In this document: positions 16,807 to 24,728 of the stretch, one piece after another | Layout: each line of letters opens with the position of its first letter | Numbering within the stretch: the stretch's first letter is position 1 | DNA from: Anaerolentibacter hominis | GTDB lineage: Bacteria; Bacillota; Clostridia; Lachnospirales; Lachnospiraceae | Reading direction: 5' to 3' | Length of the DNA stretch: 64,000 nt | Assembly: GCF_032380675.1 (NCBI RefSeq) | Contig: NZ_JAWDIX010000006.1 | Span: 62,001-126,000 of the forward strand | Program-made: the position numbers and the translations under genes | The notes under the pieces: model-generated | What the model was told of the DNA's origin: nothing | Database searches by the model: none | What the model saw: only the letters and a program-made list of their open reading frames with translations

Positions 16807-18834
16807 CTATTTCTTCGTTGTCTTCACTACCGCGAAGGGAGACAGGCTTGTAAAGCTGCCCCTGACAGTGCTTCCATCTGCCGGGAGGGTATAGGTTTCC
16901 AGCACTTTCTTCTTACAGTGCAGGATGGTAAGCATTTCACCTTTATCTGTCTTACTTACCGGGAATTCCACATACAGGATTCCTTTATAAGAACCAGAGC
17001 TCAGGCTGATATTATAGAGAGCGGTCAGCTGACCGGCTTTGCGGGATCGGAGGATATCGTCGCAGGCATAGCAGGAGCCTGCTTTGTGCAGGCCTTCTTC
17101 CTGCACAGACAGGACGGCATCTTTGGAAAAATAGCCGGACACGGTTATGCCGGAATCCTCATGGGAGAGGGTACGCCAGAGATATTCCGGCCCTTCCCCG
17201 GTGTAGCAAAAGCGCGCGGTGACAGTGACCGCTTCCGCAGGCATGATGAAGGAGGTATCAGGGCTGTCAGGGTGGGAAAAGGAGCCGCCGCCGGAAGAAA
17301 TCCAGCCGTCGAAGGAATAGCCGTTATCCGGTACGGCCAGCAGGGAAATGGAGGTGCCGGGGACAAAGGAGGCGTCAGTTCCCACAGAGATCCTGCCGCC
17401 CGTATCCGCCAAAAGAGTGAGGGGATAGGTGATGGGGGCGGGGATAAAGCCGGGACTGCCGCCTGGTTCCTCTTGAAGGGTCCAATCGGGCAAACAGAGG
17501 GTATGCTTGTTCCAACTCTCGGTATAACCTGCTGCCCCGGAGGGGTAGAAGATTGTGCCGCGGTAGGAAACACTTAAAAAAGTATTGGGGCCAACGGCAG
17601 GGGGGAGGGTACTGCGAAAGGACAGGGAGTTCAGGTTGGAACAATCGAAAAACGCAAAATCCTCAATGGATTCCAGAGCGGCAGGGAAGGTCAGGGCTGT
17701 CAGGCTTTTGCAGTCGTAAAATGCAGAATTCCCAATGGATTCCAGAGCGGCAGGAAAGGTCAGGGCTGTCAGGCTTTTGCAGCCGAAAAACGCATAATCT
17801 CCAATGGATTCCAGAGCGGCAGGAAAGGTCAGGGCTGCCAGGCTTTTGCAGCCGAAAAACGCAGAATCCGCAATGGAGGTCACGCTTCCCGGTATAAGGA
17901 AGGAAACGTCTTTTTTTGTCATCGGATAGAGAAGAAGGGAGGTCATGGCGTAATTATAGAGCACGTTGTCCTGTGCTTTAAAATATAGATTGCCTTGAGC
18001 CACAGATACCGCCTTCAGGTTTTCACAGTCGCCAAACGCATGTTTTCCAAGGGCCTTCAGGTTCTTCGGAAGGGTTATATCTGTCAGGCTTTTGCAGCCG
18101 TCATACGCAGAATCTCCAATGGATTCCAAACTACTGGGAAGGATCGCACTATCCAGACTGCGGCATAAGAAAAATGCCCTATACCCGATAAACTCCAGTT
18201 GACCGGGCAGAACTGCATCCTTTAAATTAATGCAGTCGGAAAACGCAGAATCCCCAATGGTTCTCAGGCCGTCCGGAAAGTGTACAGCTGTAAGTTGGGA
18301 AATAGTAACGAATGAAGAAGGATCGTTTTTTATCTGGCGCAGGCTGTCCATAGCAGAGAGATCCAGGGAGAACAATTGAGTCCAGCCGCTGCTATCTGTA
18401 AACCGCTCCAGCAGATACTTCCAGTTATAAGCGGTAATCTCCGCCGCCTTGCCGGTGAGTTTGATCCCGGTAACATCCGCTGACTTTTTCCCCGACTCAC
18501 TTAGGGCAGTATCTATGGCATCTTTCATACTGCTGGCACCCATGCTGGTATTGTTGTCATTGCTGTCAAACGTCACTTCGAGGATGTTCTCAGAAGGATC
18601 GGCTGCGGAGAGGGTATAGTCCCCGGATAGTGGTTTCAAGGCTGCATCAGCAGAGCCGGGAGAGCCAGGGGCTCTTTGAACGCTGATTTTTTGTGGGGGG
18701 GGGGGGTATAAACCGCTGGACTCATTTTCCGTATGGTTCCGGGCCAGACAGACCGTACCGGAGAGCAGAACGGTGCCAAAGAACAGGGCCAGGCATAACA
18801 GAAGTTTTTGGTACATCGTTGGAATGTTTGTCAT
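16807..18834 (-). CDS. Secreted BspA-like leucine-rich-repeat surface protein
   Basis: This 675-residue protein has a signal peptide, a low-complexity mature start, then BspA/TpLRR-type repeats of 23 residues (SIGDSAFFGCKSLTALTFPA style) from about residue 150 to 430. A Listeria-Bacteroides-type repeat follows (LLADTGGRISVGTDASF to VTARF), then a beta-rich end. BspA-like proteins are adhesins or host-facing surface proteins. I set the start at 18834, where GGAGG lies 8 bases upstream. A run of 12 C on the coding strand (18695-18706) sits just after the signal peptide, and three 69-bp repeat units are almost identical (17665-17871), so frame and length may vary. No LPXTG anchor is visible. Confidence 0.85.
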   Translation of the reverse strand: MTNIPTMYQKLLLCLALFFGTVLLSGTVCLARNHTENESSGLYPPPPQKISVQRAPGSPGSADAALKPLSGDYTLSAADPSENILEVTFDSNDNNTSMGASSMKDAIDTALSESGKKSADVTGIKLTGKAAEITAYNWKYLLERFTDSSGWTQLFSLDLSAMDSLRQIKNDPSSFVTISQLTAVHFPDGLRTIGDSAFSDCINLKDAVLPGQLEFIGYRAFFLCRSLDSAILPSSLESIGDSAYDGCKSLTDITLPKNLKALGKHAFGDCENLKAVSVAQGNLYFKAQDNVLYNYAMTSLLLYPMTKKDVSFLIPGSVTSIADSAFFGCKSLAALTFPAALESIGDYAFFGCKSLTALTFPAALESIGNSAFYDCKSLTALTFPAALESIEDFAFFDCSNLNSLSFRSTLPPAVGPNTFLSVSYRGTIFYPSGAAGYTESWNKHTLCLPDWTLQEEPGGSPGFIPAPITYPLTLLADTGGRISVGTDASFVPGTSISLLAVPDNGYSFDGWISSGGGSFSHPDSPDTSFIMPAEAVTVTARFCYTGEGPEYLWRTLSHEDSGITVSGYFSKDAVLSVQEEGLHKAGSCYACDDILRSRKAGQLTALYNISLSSGSYKGILYVEFPVSKTDKGEMLTILHCKKKVLETYTLPADGSTVRGSFTSLSPFAVVKTTKK
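17665..17871 (-). repeat. 69-bp near-identical tandem repeats in the LRR gene
   Basis: Three copies start with AATGGATTCCAGAGCGGCAG on the plus strand at 17665, 17734 and 17803, exactly 69 bp apart (23 codons). They differ at only a few bases, which suggests recent duplication and ongoing unequal exchange. Other LRR units in the gene are more diverged. Confidence 0.85.
18695..18706 (-). repeat. C12 homopolymer tract within LRR gene
   Basis: Twelve G on the plus strand, so twelve C in the mRNA sense, encode the TAC-CCC-CCC-CCC-CCA stretch (Tyr-Pro4) shortly after the signal peptide. A gain or loss of one base would frameshift the whole mature protein, the classic layout of slipped-strand phase variation. 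Confidence 0.8.
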
Positions 18835-18875
18835 AGTATGTTCCTCCATATCGTTGTCTAAAATCAACTCTTATT

Positions 18876-19178
18876 TCATGTTTCCTTTGTGGGTACCGGG
18901 TCCAGCAATGCCAGCAGATGTATTGCCACTTCCCGGATGGGACGGGACTGGCCGTCGGTAAGATAACCGGATTTTGCGGCCATCTCGATGATATAATCGG
19001 CCTGCCGTATCCATCGGGCAGCACTGCTGCAGTCATTGTCCCGGACAGAGAGACCGGCGCCCACGCCGCAGTCCAGGAGCTTGCCGCATAAGGGAAAATC
19101 CCTGGAATCCTCGTTCAAGTAGCGGACAAGTTCAGCCACACGTACAGAAAAATCATAAGCCGCATCATAGATATCCAT
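18876..19178 (-). CDS. Four-helix-bundle protein (S23/23S-IVP-like)
   Basis: This 100-residue soluble protein is mainly amphipathic helix: AAYDFSVRVAELVRYL, then ARWIRQADYIIEMAAKSGYL and VAIHLLALLDP. The order resembles the four-helix bundle family first named from 23S rRNA intervening-sequence proteins, which also includes the Avd proteins of diversity-generating retroelements. A ribosome site GAGGAGG precedes the ATG. It lies upstream of the LRR gene on the same strand (41 bp). No reverse transcriptase is near, so a retroelement role is not supported. Confidence 0.6.
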   Translation of the reverse strand: MDIYDAAYDFSVRVAELVRYLNEDSRDFPLCGKLLDCGVGAGLSVRDNDCSSAARWIRQADYIIEMAAKSGYLTDGQSRPIREVAIHLLALLDPVPTKET

Positions 19179-19368
19179 ATCTTCCTCCTCTCAGTTTCCT
19201 GATCGTTGATTTATAACGTTGCTTTCAATAAAGCGTAACACAGCAGAGGAAAAAGAAAAATCATACGGTATGAGGTTTTAAAAAATTTATTTTCGGACAG
19301 ATTTATACGGATAGAAAAAAGTACGAGGTTTTCTAACGAGTAAAAGAGGGGTATAATAATGATGGAAT

Positions 19369-19485
19369 AGTGAAGAACGGAGTGAAAGCTGCGGCAAGGC
19401 CGCAGGTGAAAGCGTTCCTTCGGAATGGTTAAGTATGGACGCAGACCTGCGTCCAACGAAAATCGCAGCACAGCTGCGAATGTAA
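19369..19485 (+). repeat. GA-rich multi-hairpin repeat, copy E3 (full form)
   Basis: The 342-bp gap before the TfoX gene contains GTGAAGAACGGAGTGAAAG followed by hairpins CTGCGGC-aag-GCCGCAG (19388-19405), TTCC-ttc-GGAA, GGACGCAG-ac-CTGCGTCC (about 19437-19454) and TCGCAG-caca-GCTGCGA (about 19463-19479). Order and linkers match copy E2 while the stem bases differ. The rest of the gap is AT-rich with no clear signal. Confidence 0.7.
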
Positions 19486-19520
19486 AAGAGATAGGCCACA
19501 ATGCTTATGGAGGTTAAGAT

Positions 19521-19778
19521 ATGGGCGAATTGACGAAACTGCCAAATATAGGAAAGGCTATGGAGGAACAGTTGATTGCGGTCGGTGTGGAATCAGAGGA
19601 TCAGTTGAAGGAGCTTGGAAGCAGACAGGCCTGGCTGAGGATTAAGGCGATTGATGATTCTGCCTGTTATAACCGGCTTTGTGCTCTGGAGGGAGCGGTT
19701 CGGGGTATCCGGTGGCATGATTTGCCTGCGGAGGTGAAGGCGGATCTGAAAGAGTTCTATCATTCTTTTAAGGGTTAA
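19521..19778 (+). CDS. TfoX/Sxy C-terminal-domain protein
   Basis: This 85-residue protein matches the stand-alone TfoX C-terminal domain (LTKLPNIGKAMEEQLIAVGV, then LCALEGAVRGIRWHDLPAEVK), a helix-hairpin-helix-like small fold. In Gammaproteobacteria the full TfoX regulates competence; single C-domain proteins in Firmicutes have no settled function. A GGAGG ribosome site precedes it, and the YgjP gene starts 4 bp after its stop, so the two are co-transcribed. Confidence 0.85.
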   Translation: MGELTKLPNIGKAMEEQLIAVGVESEDQLKELGSRQAWLRIKAIDDSACYNRLCALEGAVRGIRWHDLPAEVKADLKEFYHSFKG

Positions 19779-19782
19779 GGGT

Positions 19783-20502
19783 ATGGTCAGGGAGTCATGG
19801 AGAAAGGTACGTTATAATGGGCAGGATATTATCTATCTTCTGCAGCGCAAACCGGTGAAGAATGTGAATCTTCGTATCCATCCCGATGGCTGTATTTATG
19901 TTTCTGCTGATCCGCGGATAAGAGCAGAGCAGGTGGATGAGATTGTATGCTCAAAGGGAGCATTTATTTTTAAGGCTCTGGCCCGTTTTCAGGAATTGGA
20001 GAAGCAGAAGCCTGGGCCGAGGCAGTTTATGACGGGAGAGATTTTTAATATTCTGGGGAAGCCGTTTTCCCTGTTTGTGCAGGGGGGAGAACCAGGAAAT
20101 GTTACTTTGGATGAAGGAGCAGGGACGATTTATCTGACCGTGAAAGACTGCGCCGATTTTTCAGAGAGGCAGAAGCAGATGACTCTTTTTATAGACAGGC
20201 TATGCAGGGAAGTGTTTGCGGAAGTGACTGGAGAGATTTATCCTGCTTTTCAGATGTATAGAGTTCGGATGCCTGTGTTGAAGGTTCGGACGATGAAGTC
20301 CCGCTGGGGAAGCTGCATACCGGCGAAAGGGATCGTAACGCTGAATAAACGGCTTCTGGAATTTCCCAGGGAATGTATCGAGTATGTAGTGCTGCACGAA
20401 TTCAGTCACTTCATACATCCCAATCACTCGAAGGAGTTCTATGCATTTATAGCGGGGTACATGCCGGACTGGAAGGAGAGAAGGGATATGCTTAAGGGTT
20501 AG
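19783..20502 (+). CDS. YgjP-like zinc-dependent metallopeptidase/hydrolase
   Basis: This 239-residue member of the YgjP (WLM/SprT-like, formerly DUF45) family has the zinc site VVLHEFSHFIHPNHSKEF (HExxH with a third His) and the preceding SRWGSCIPAKGIVTLNKRL signature. The N-terminal part has RKPVKNVNLRIHPDG, also conserved. Its substrate is unknown; in other bacteria such genes sit beside restriction systems or as singletons. It is coupled to the TfoX-domain gene. Confidence 0.9.
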   Translation: MVRESWRKVRYNGQDIIYLLQRKPVKNVNLRIHPDGCIYVSADPRIRAEQVDEIVCSKGAFIFKALARFQELEKQKPGPRQFMTGEIFNILGKPFSLFVQGGEPGNVTLDEGAGTIYLTVKDCADFSERQKQMTLFIDRLCREVFAEVTGEIYPAFQMYRVRMPVLKVRTMKSRWGSCIPAKGIVTLNKRLLEFPRECIEYVVLHEFSHFIHPNHSKEFYAFIAGYMPDWKERRDMLKG

Positions 20503-20580
20503 CTGCCGATAGTGCGCAAAGAACGGTGCTTATACTTATAATTTATGCCAAGCAGCAAAAACAATCATTGCCGCAATCGA

Positions 20581-20850
20581 TTATTCCCGTTCTTTTATGG
20601 TTATGGTTACAATGTCTCCAGGCTGTTTATTTATCGCTGTCCGGATATCTTTTCGCAGGCCCAGGATATGGCCGGGTGTCTTCATTCGGACCAGGCTGCC
20701 ATCATAGGGGAAACCGTCAAATGTAGCATGTACTTTTACCCTGCCTTTTCCAAATTCCTGCATGACATCAAAAGGAAATTCAATATAAGCCCCGTCGATA
20801 TCCGGTACCTTCTGTATAACTGCCTCAAACTGATATTGTTTTTGATTCAT
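20581..20850 (-). CDS. DUF1905 small protein
   Basis: This 89-residue protein has the pattern of DUF1905 domains: FEAVIQKVPDIDGAYIEFPFDV, FGKGRVKVHATFDGFPYDGSL, then ILGLRKDIRTAINKQPGDIV. The fold is a small beta-barrel-like domain of unknown role, often fused to YdeI-type domains but here stand-alone. AAGGAG precedes the ATG. The gene is convergent with ygjP. Confidence 0.85.
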   Translation of the reverse strand: MNQKQYQFEAVIQKVPDIDGAYIEFPFDVMQEFGKGRVKVHATFDGFPYDGSLVRMKTPGHILGLRKDIRTAINKQPGDIVTITIKERE

Positions 20851-20897
20851 GATGTCTCCTTGTACTGGAATAATTGTGGTATATGGTATGGTAATAG

Positions 20898-20930
20898 GAA
20901 AAGGATGGAGATATACAATATCTCCATCCT
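20898..20930 (-). terminator. Rho-independent terminator for PepSY gene
   Basis: GGATGGAGATA and TATCTCCATCC form a perfect 11-bp stem with a 5-base loop. On the minus strand it is followed by TTTT, about 75 bp after the PepSY stop codon. Confidence 0.75.
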
Positions 20931-21003
20931 TATGTGTATATTCTAATGATAATTTGCAATGTTTATATCATTTATATGCATAGTGGGACGAATGATTCAG
21001 CAT

Positions 21004-21747
21004 TCAATCATCATAGTCATCATCGTAATCTACGTCATACTCCAGGATCTTGCCGGTATAAGCATCAATCTCCAGATCATATTCATAGCGGCCCTTAATC
21101 ATTTCGATCTCATAAGTCCAGCGGCCGTCATCTTCATCCAGCTTGCATTTTACGATAGTAGCATTCGGAACTTTGGCACGGGCGATTTCTTTGGCTTTCG
21201 CTGTGCTGATCTTTGTCTTAGAGGAGCTGCTGGCCGTTCCTTTGTACACAGATTTCTTAACATCGATATCCCGCTCCAGAACTTCGCCTGTCTTTGGGTC
21301 AATATCATAATCGCCGGTAAAGTCATCCGCGGTGAAGGTTACTTTATACTTCCTGTAACCATCGTCTTTTTTCAACTTAGTGGATGTGACATCAATGTTT
21401 TTGAGTTCTGACGTAACAGCCTTTTCGGCGGTTGACTTACTGATCTTGACAGTGCGGCTGCCCCTGTCGTCATCTTTCTCACTGTTAAAGCTTTTTAACT
21501 TACCTGTTTTAATATAGATGTCAACTTCATAAGATTCCTCATTTTTCTCATGATAATAGGTCATCTCGTAACATCCGTCATCTTTTTCTGTAGAAATATG
21601 AATACTGTTTTTGGGAACATAGGACTCTGCAATGTCTTCCGCTTTGGACATGCTTACGGAAGCAGCGTTTGCGCTAACCGCCGGGAATGCCATTGTAATC
21701 ACTGCCGCCGCAGCCAGAACAGATGCAAATAATTTCTTCTTTTTCAT
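21004..21747 (-). CDS. Secreted protein with three PepSY domains
   Basis: This 247-residue exported protein has a signal peptide (KKKKLFASVLAAAAVITMA, cleaved near ANA) and three consecutive PepSY repeats, each of the form SxxKAxxIAxxxVP...YEVEIDxxTGKxLxxD. PepSY domains often restrain secreted proteases or sense the cell envelope. The start at 21747 has GAGGTG 6 bases upstream; the longer frame to 21780 lacks a ribosome site. The C-terminus is a run of Asp and Tyr. It is monocistronic, with its own terminator. Confidence 0.88.
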   Translation of the reverse strand: MKKKKLFASVLAAAAVITMAFPAVSANAASVSMSKAEDIAESYVPKNSIHISTEKDDGCYEMTYYHEKNEESYEVDIYIKTGKLKSFNSEKDDDRGSRTVKISKSTAEKAVTSELKNIDVTSTKLKKDDGYRKYKVTFTADDFTGDYDIDPKTGEVLERDIDVKKSVYKGTASSSSKTKISTAKAKEIARAKVPNATIVKCKLDEDDGRWTYEIEMIKGRYEYDLEIDAYTGKILEYDVDYDDDYDD

Positions 21748-21930
21748 ATGCTTCACCTCATATAATAATTTTTTTGACATTATGCCTATTGTAACCGATT
21801 TGCGGGTCGGTTTTCTTTTGATGCTATCATCATAACAGAGGAAAATTAAAAAAAGATTAAAGAATGAAAAAAATAATTTCGTTGTGGTATGATAATTTAG
21901 CAGGTAATTATCATAATAGGGGATTAAGGA

Positions 21931-22191
21931 ATGAGAGATACAATAAAAAGCAGGTTTTACACCATTTCCAGGCTGCTGATCATTATACTGCTGCCGATGG
22001 CTGGTAAATTAAAAATACCGTATATCGTTTTCTTGAGCGTAACTATACTATGCTTTGGTCTTGGATTAATATTTTATACAAGATCCTATGAAGATTATAA
22101 AAAGGATCTGGGATTTTGGGAAAAAGTGGTTTTTTCGGTTATTTTCGTGATATTGCTGATTGTTAAGAGAGAAATGGTATGTGTATTTTAA
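21931..22191 (+). CDS. Small membrane protein of unknown function
   Basis: This 86-residue protein has about three hydrophobic segments (residues 12-24, 29-47 and 64-79) with a positively charged start and a basic loop (RSYEDYKKD). I recognise no family. It lies alone between the PepSY gene (divergent) and a bidirectional terminator. GGGGATTAAGGA lies just upstream as a ribosome site. The AT-rich composition differs little from the local background. Confidence 0.5.
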   Translation: MRDTIKSRFYTISRLLIIILLPMAGKLKIPYIVFLSVTILCFGLGLIFYTRSYEDYKKDLGFWEKVVFSVIFVILLIVKREMVCVF

Positions 22192-22205
22192 ATATAGAAA
22201 GAAAA

Positions 22206-22238
22206 CGCCGGGGATAAGTTATATTATCCCCGGCATTT
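22206..22238. terminator. Bidirectional terminator
   Basis: GCCGGGGATAA pairs with TTATCCCCGGC. T-rich sequence follows on both strands (ATTTAATT and GTTTTCTTT). It serves the small membrane protein gene and the convergent DUF362 gene. Confidence 0.8.
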
Positions 22239-22281
22239 AATTATAGAAAATCCTTACAGAAAACCAAATGATCAAATCATC

Positions 22282-23157
22282 TTAGTCCAGATCGATCAGC
22301 TCGTATTCTCTTGATCCAAGACCCAGAGCAGCAGCGGCTTCCACCGTATGAATACCGTTGCGGCTTTCTATCCGTTCAATCAGAGCGGCCTTCCCGCTGT
22401 CAGGTGAGTCATAAACAGCATCCACACTGGCCTGATCCAGGGCTACCGGGTCCAGGGAAGCAAAGATTCCGATGTCCGCCATCTCCGGATCTGCCGGATT
22501 TGCGGCGCAGTCACAGTCAACAGAGAGCTTATTTGCCACGTTGATATAGGCTATATTTTTTCTTCCCATATAATCCATAACGGATTTATCCGCATCTGCC
22601 ATAGACTCCAGGAAGGAATCATGATCGGCGGTAAACATAGCATCGTAATCCTCACTGGTTGCGGAGGTATGAATCAGAAGCTTTCCGCGGGAGGAAGCAA
22701 TGCCGATAGACATATTTTTTAAGGCTCCGCCCATGCCGCCCATAATATGTCCCTTAAAATGGGAAAGAACCAGCATGGAATCATAGTTTTTCAGGTGCGC
22801 GCCTACATAGTTCTGCTCCAGATGCGCGCCGTTCCCGACGGGGAGGGGCATCTCGCCGTCCTCGTCCATAATGTCACAGGGAGCGATAGACATAAATCCA
22901 TGATCTTTAAAGGTCTGCCAGTGGGCTTCTGTTGTATTTCTTCTGCCTTCATATACAGTGTTACATTCTACAATTGTTCCGTTTAACTTCTGCACCAGAG
23001 GTTTAATCAGGTTAAAGTCCAGAAAATTATGACCTCCGGGTTCTCCGGTTGAGATCTTGATTGCTGTTCTGCCGTTCAGTTCGGCGCCCATGGCCTCATA
23101 AATTTTAGTCAGAGCTTCCGGTGTAATTTCCTTTGTAAAGTATACCTTAGATTTCAT
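22282..23157 (-). CDS. DUF362-family protein
   Basis: This 291-residue protein fits the DUF362 family: KVYFTKEITPEALTKIYEA at the start, ISTGEPGGHNFLDFNLIKPLV, MGGALKNMSIGIASSRGK, and the Cys-containing VDCDCAANPADPEMADIGI. The lack of a C-terminal ferredoxin domain is common in clostridial members. The function is unknown, with proposed links to Fe-S or redox metabolism. GGAGAG precedes the ATG. Its promoter region carries a MerR-type dyad (23227-23257), which suggests induction by a metal or a reactive carbonyl or oxidant. Confidence 0.85.
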   Translation of the reverse strand: MKSKVYFTKEITPEALTKIYEAMGAELNGRTAIKISTGEPGGHNFLDFNLIKPLVQKLNGTIVECNTVYEGRRNTTEAHWQTFKDHGFMSIAPCDIMDEDGEMPLPVGNGAHLEQNYVGAHLKNYDSMLVLSHFKGHIMGGMGGALKNMSIGIASSRGKLLIHTSATSEDYDAMFTADHDSFLESMADADKSVMDYMGRKNIAYINVANKLSVDCDCAANPADPEMADIGIFASLDPVALDQASVDAVYDSPDSGKAALIERIESRNGIHTVEAAAALGLGSREYELIDLD

Positions 23158-23202
23158 TGTGTGTCTCTCCTCTCATGCAAATGGATTGATGCGAATCGCT
23201 TA

Positions 23203-23257
23203 TCGGAAAACGTTTCCGACAAAAAGATCATAGACCTTAAAGTTAACTTTAAGTCAA
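23203..23257 (-). promoter_or_regulatory. MerR-type promoter (19-bp spacer) for the DUF362 gene
   Basis: On the minus strand TTGACT (23252-23257) and TATGAT (23227-23232) are separated by exactly 19 bp. The spacer carries the perfect 18-bp palindrome CTTAAAGTTAACTTTAAG (23236-23253). Over-long spacers with such dyads are the hallmark of MerR-family activated promoters. A second inverted repeat, TCGGAAA-acg-TTTCCGA (23203-23219), covers the expected start of transcription. No MerR gene is in the window. Confidence 0.7.
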
Positions 23258-23313
23258 TAGTTAATTCACACTTTAATCTAAAAAGTTAAATAACATTCTT
23301 CGGTAGTATTTCT

Positions 23314-24696
23314 TCATTTTTCCATCTTCATTGCCCCATTCAGAGGAAGCAGTACGGAAAAACGACTCCCCTGTCCCGGTGTACTTGTAACAGAGATACT
23401 CCCGGCATGTGCCTGTACGATCCATTTTACCATGGGAAGCCCCAGGCCGCTGCCGCTTTCTCTTGCTGAACGGGAAGGGTCGGCCTGATAAAAGCGATTC
23501 CATATTTTATCCAGGTGTTCCGGCGCTATTCCGATCCCGTTGTCTTCCACTTCGAGAAGACAGCAGGCTTCCTGCCTGCGGAGCCGGACGCGGACTTCAC
23601 CGCCTCTTCTGTTATAGCAGACCGCGTTGTTAATAAGATTGGTCAGCATGCGCAACAGAAAGGTCTGATCTCCTTCTATAATCAGATCTTTTTCCAGGTC
23701 CGGATACAATGAAATACCCCGTTCTTCTGCTTTCAGGGAAAGTTCTTCACAGACGATCTCACACAGCTCACTGAAATTGACGGTCTCAATTTCCAGCTGA
23801 AATTTACCGTTGTCTGCCCGGGCAAGGGTCAGCAGCTGGGATACCAGCGCGGACATTTTCTTGGCCTGGCGCAGGACAGATTCCAGCACCTCTTTATGTT
23901 CCTGCTCTGTCTTGGCCTGCTCCAGACCGTACTCACACTGAGACAGTATAATGGCAATAGGCGTGCGCAGTTCATGAGAGGCGTCCGAGGTAAATTGCTT
24001 TTCTGATTCGAAGGAAGCCTGCAGACGGTCAAACATGGAATTAAAGGTAAGTCCCAGCCTTGCCACCTCGTCCCTGGAACTGTTCTGCTCTACCTCAATC
24101 CGCAGAGACAGATCTCCGCCGCCGCTGATTGCGTTTGCCGTATCAATGATAGACTGAACCGGACGGAATGCTTTCCTGGTAATGATAAATCCGCCTGCGG
24201 CAGTAATAACAAGAAACACCGGGGCCATAACCAGAGCGGTGAACAGCATCAGGCGTATGGTGGATGTGACTTCAGCAATGGGCAGCACGCCCCGAATCCA
24301 GATGCCCTGATCTGACACGGACGTATAGAGATCGTAGACAAAGCAGCTGGTGCCGTCTGTCGCCTCCACCGTTTTCACATAATCATCTTCCAGAAGGGCA
24401 TTTACTTTGATACCCCGGCTTCCGGCCGGCGCCAGCAGACGGCCCTGTTCATCATAGAGAAACAGGGAGACTCCGGCAACGTAAAAATCCAGGGCATCTT
24501 CTTCCACCCCGTTCCGGGAAAGCTCGATATCCGGGATCAGTTCGGATACGGTGCTGGTCAGAAGCTCTCTGGACTTCTCCAGCTGAATCCGGTTGGAGAG
24601 CGTGAAAATATAGGCCAGTCCTATTCCTACCAGGAGCAGGACAAGCAGAGTGTACCAGAGTGTAACACGGGTTTTTATGGATAAACGTTTTGTCAT
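23314..24696 (-). CDS. Sensor histidine kinase (OmpR-partner type)
   Basis: This roughly 460-residue membrane kinase has an N-terminal transmembrane segment, an extracellular sensor of about 130 residues (LSNRIQLEKSRELL to VYDLYTSVSDQGIW), a second transmembrane segment, HAMP, HisKA with the phospho-site SDASHELRTPIAIILSQ, and a HATPase end with VEDNGIGIAPEHLDKIWNRF and GSGLGLPMVKWIV. The ATG at 24696 is chosen; the frame opens at a TTG nine codons earlier. It follows the response regulator by about 30 bp in the same operon. The stimulus is unknown. Confidence 0.92.
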   Translation of the reverse strand: MTKRLSIKTRVTLWYTLLVLLLVGIGLAYIFTLSNRIQLEKSRELLTSTVSELIPDIELSRNGVEEDALDFYVAGVSLFLYDEQGRLLAPAGSRGIKVNALLEDDYVKTVEATDGTSCFVYDLYTSVSDQGIWIRGVLPIAEVTSTIRLMLFTALVMAPVFLVITAAGGFIITRKAFRPVQSIIDTANAISGGGDLSLRIEVEQNSSRDEVARLGLTFNSMFDRLQASFESEKQFTSDASHELRTPIAIILSQCEYGLEQAKTEQEHKEVLESVLRQAKKMSALVSQLLTLARADNGKFQLEIETVNFSELCEIVCEELSLKAEERGISLYPDLEKDLIIEGDQTFLLRMLTNLINNAVCYNRRGGEVRVRLRRQEACCLLEVEDNGIGIAPEHLDKIWNRFYQADPSRSARESGSGLGLPMVKWIVQAHAGSISVTSTPGQGSRFSVLLPLNGAMKMEK

Positions 24697-24728
24697 ATTC
24701 GGCTCATTTCTGTATGCAGGCAATACGG

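Noticed and set aside
18876..19178. Four-helix protein as an Avd component of a diversity-generating retroelement
   Set aside because: No reverse transcriptase or template/variable repeat pair is present in the window, although the neighbouring LRR gene is repetitive.
19211..19501. 96-codon minus-strand frame before the TfoX gene
   Set aside because: It covers the hairpin repeat E3 and AT-rich flank; no ribosome site and no family resemblance.
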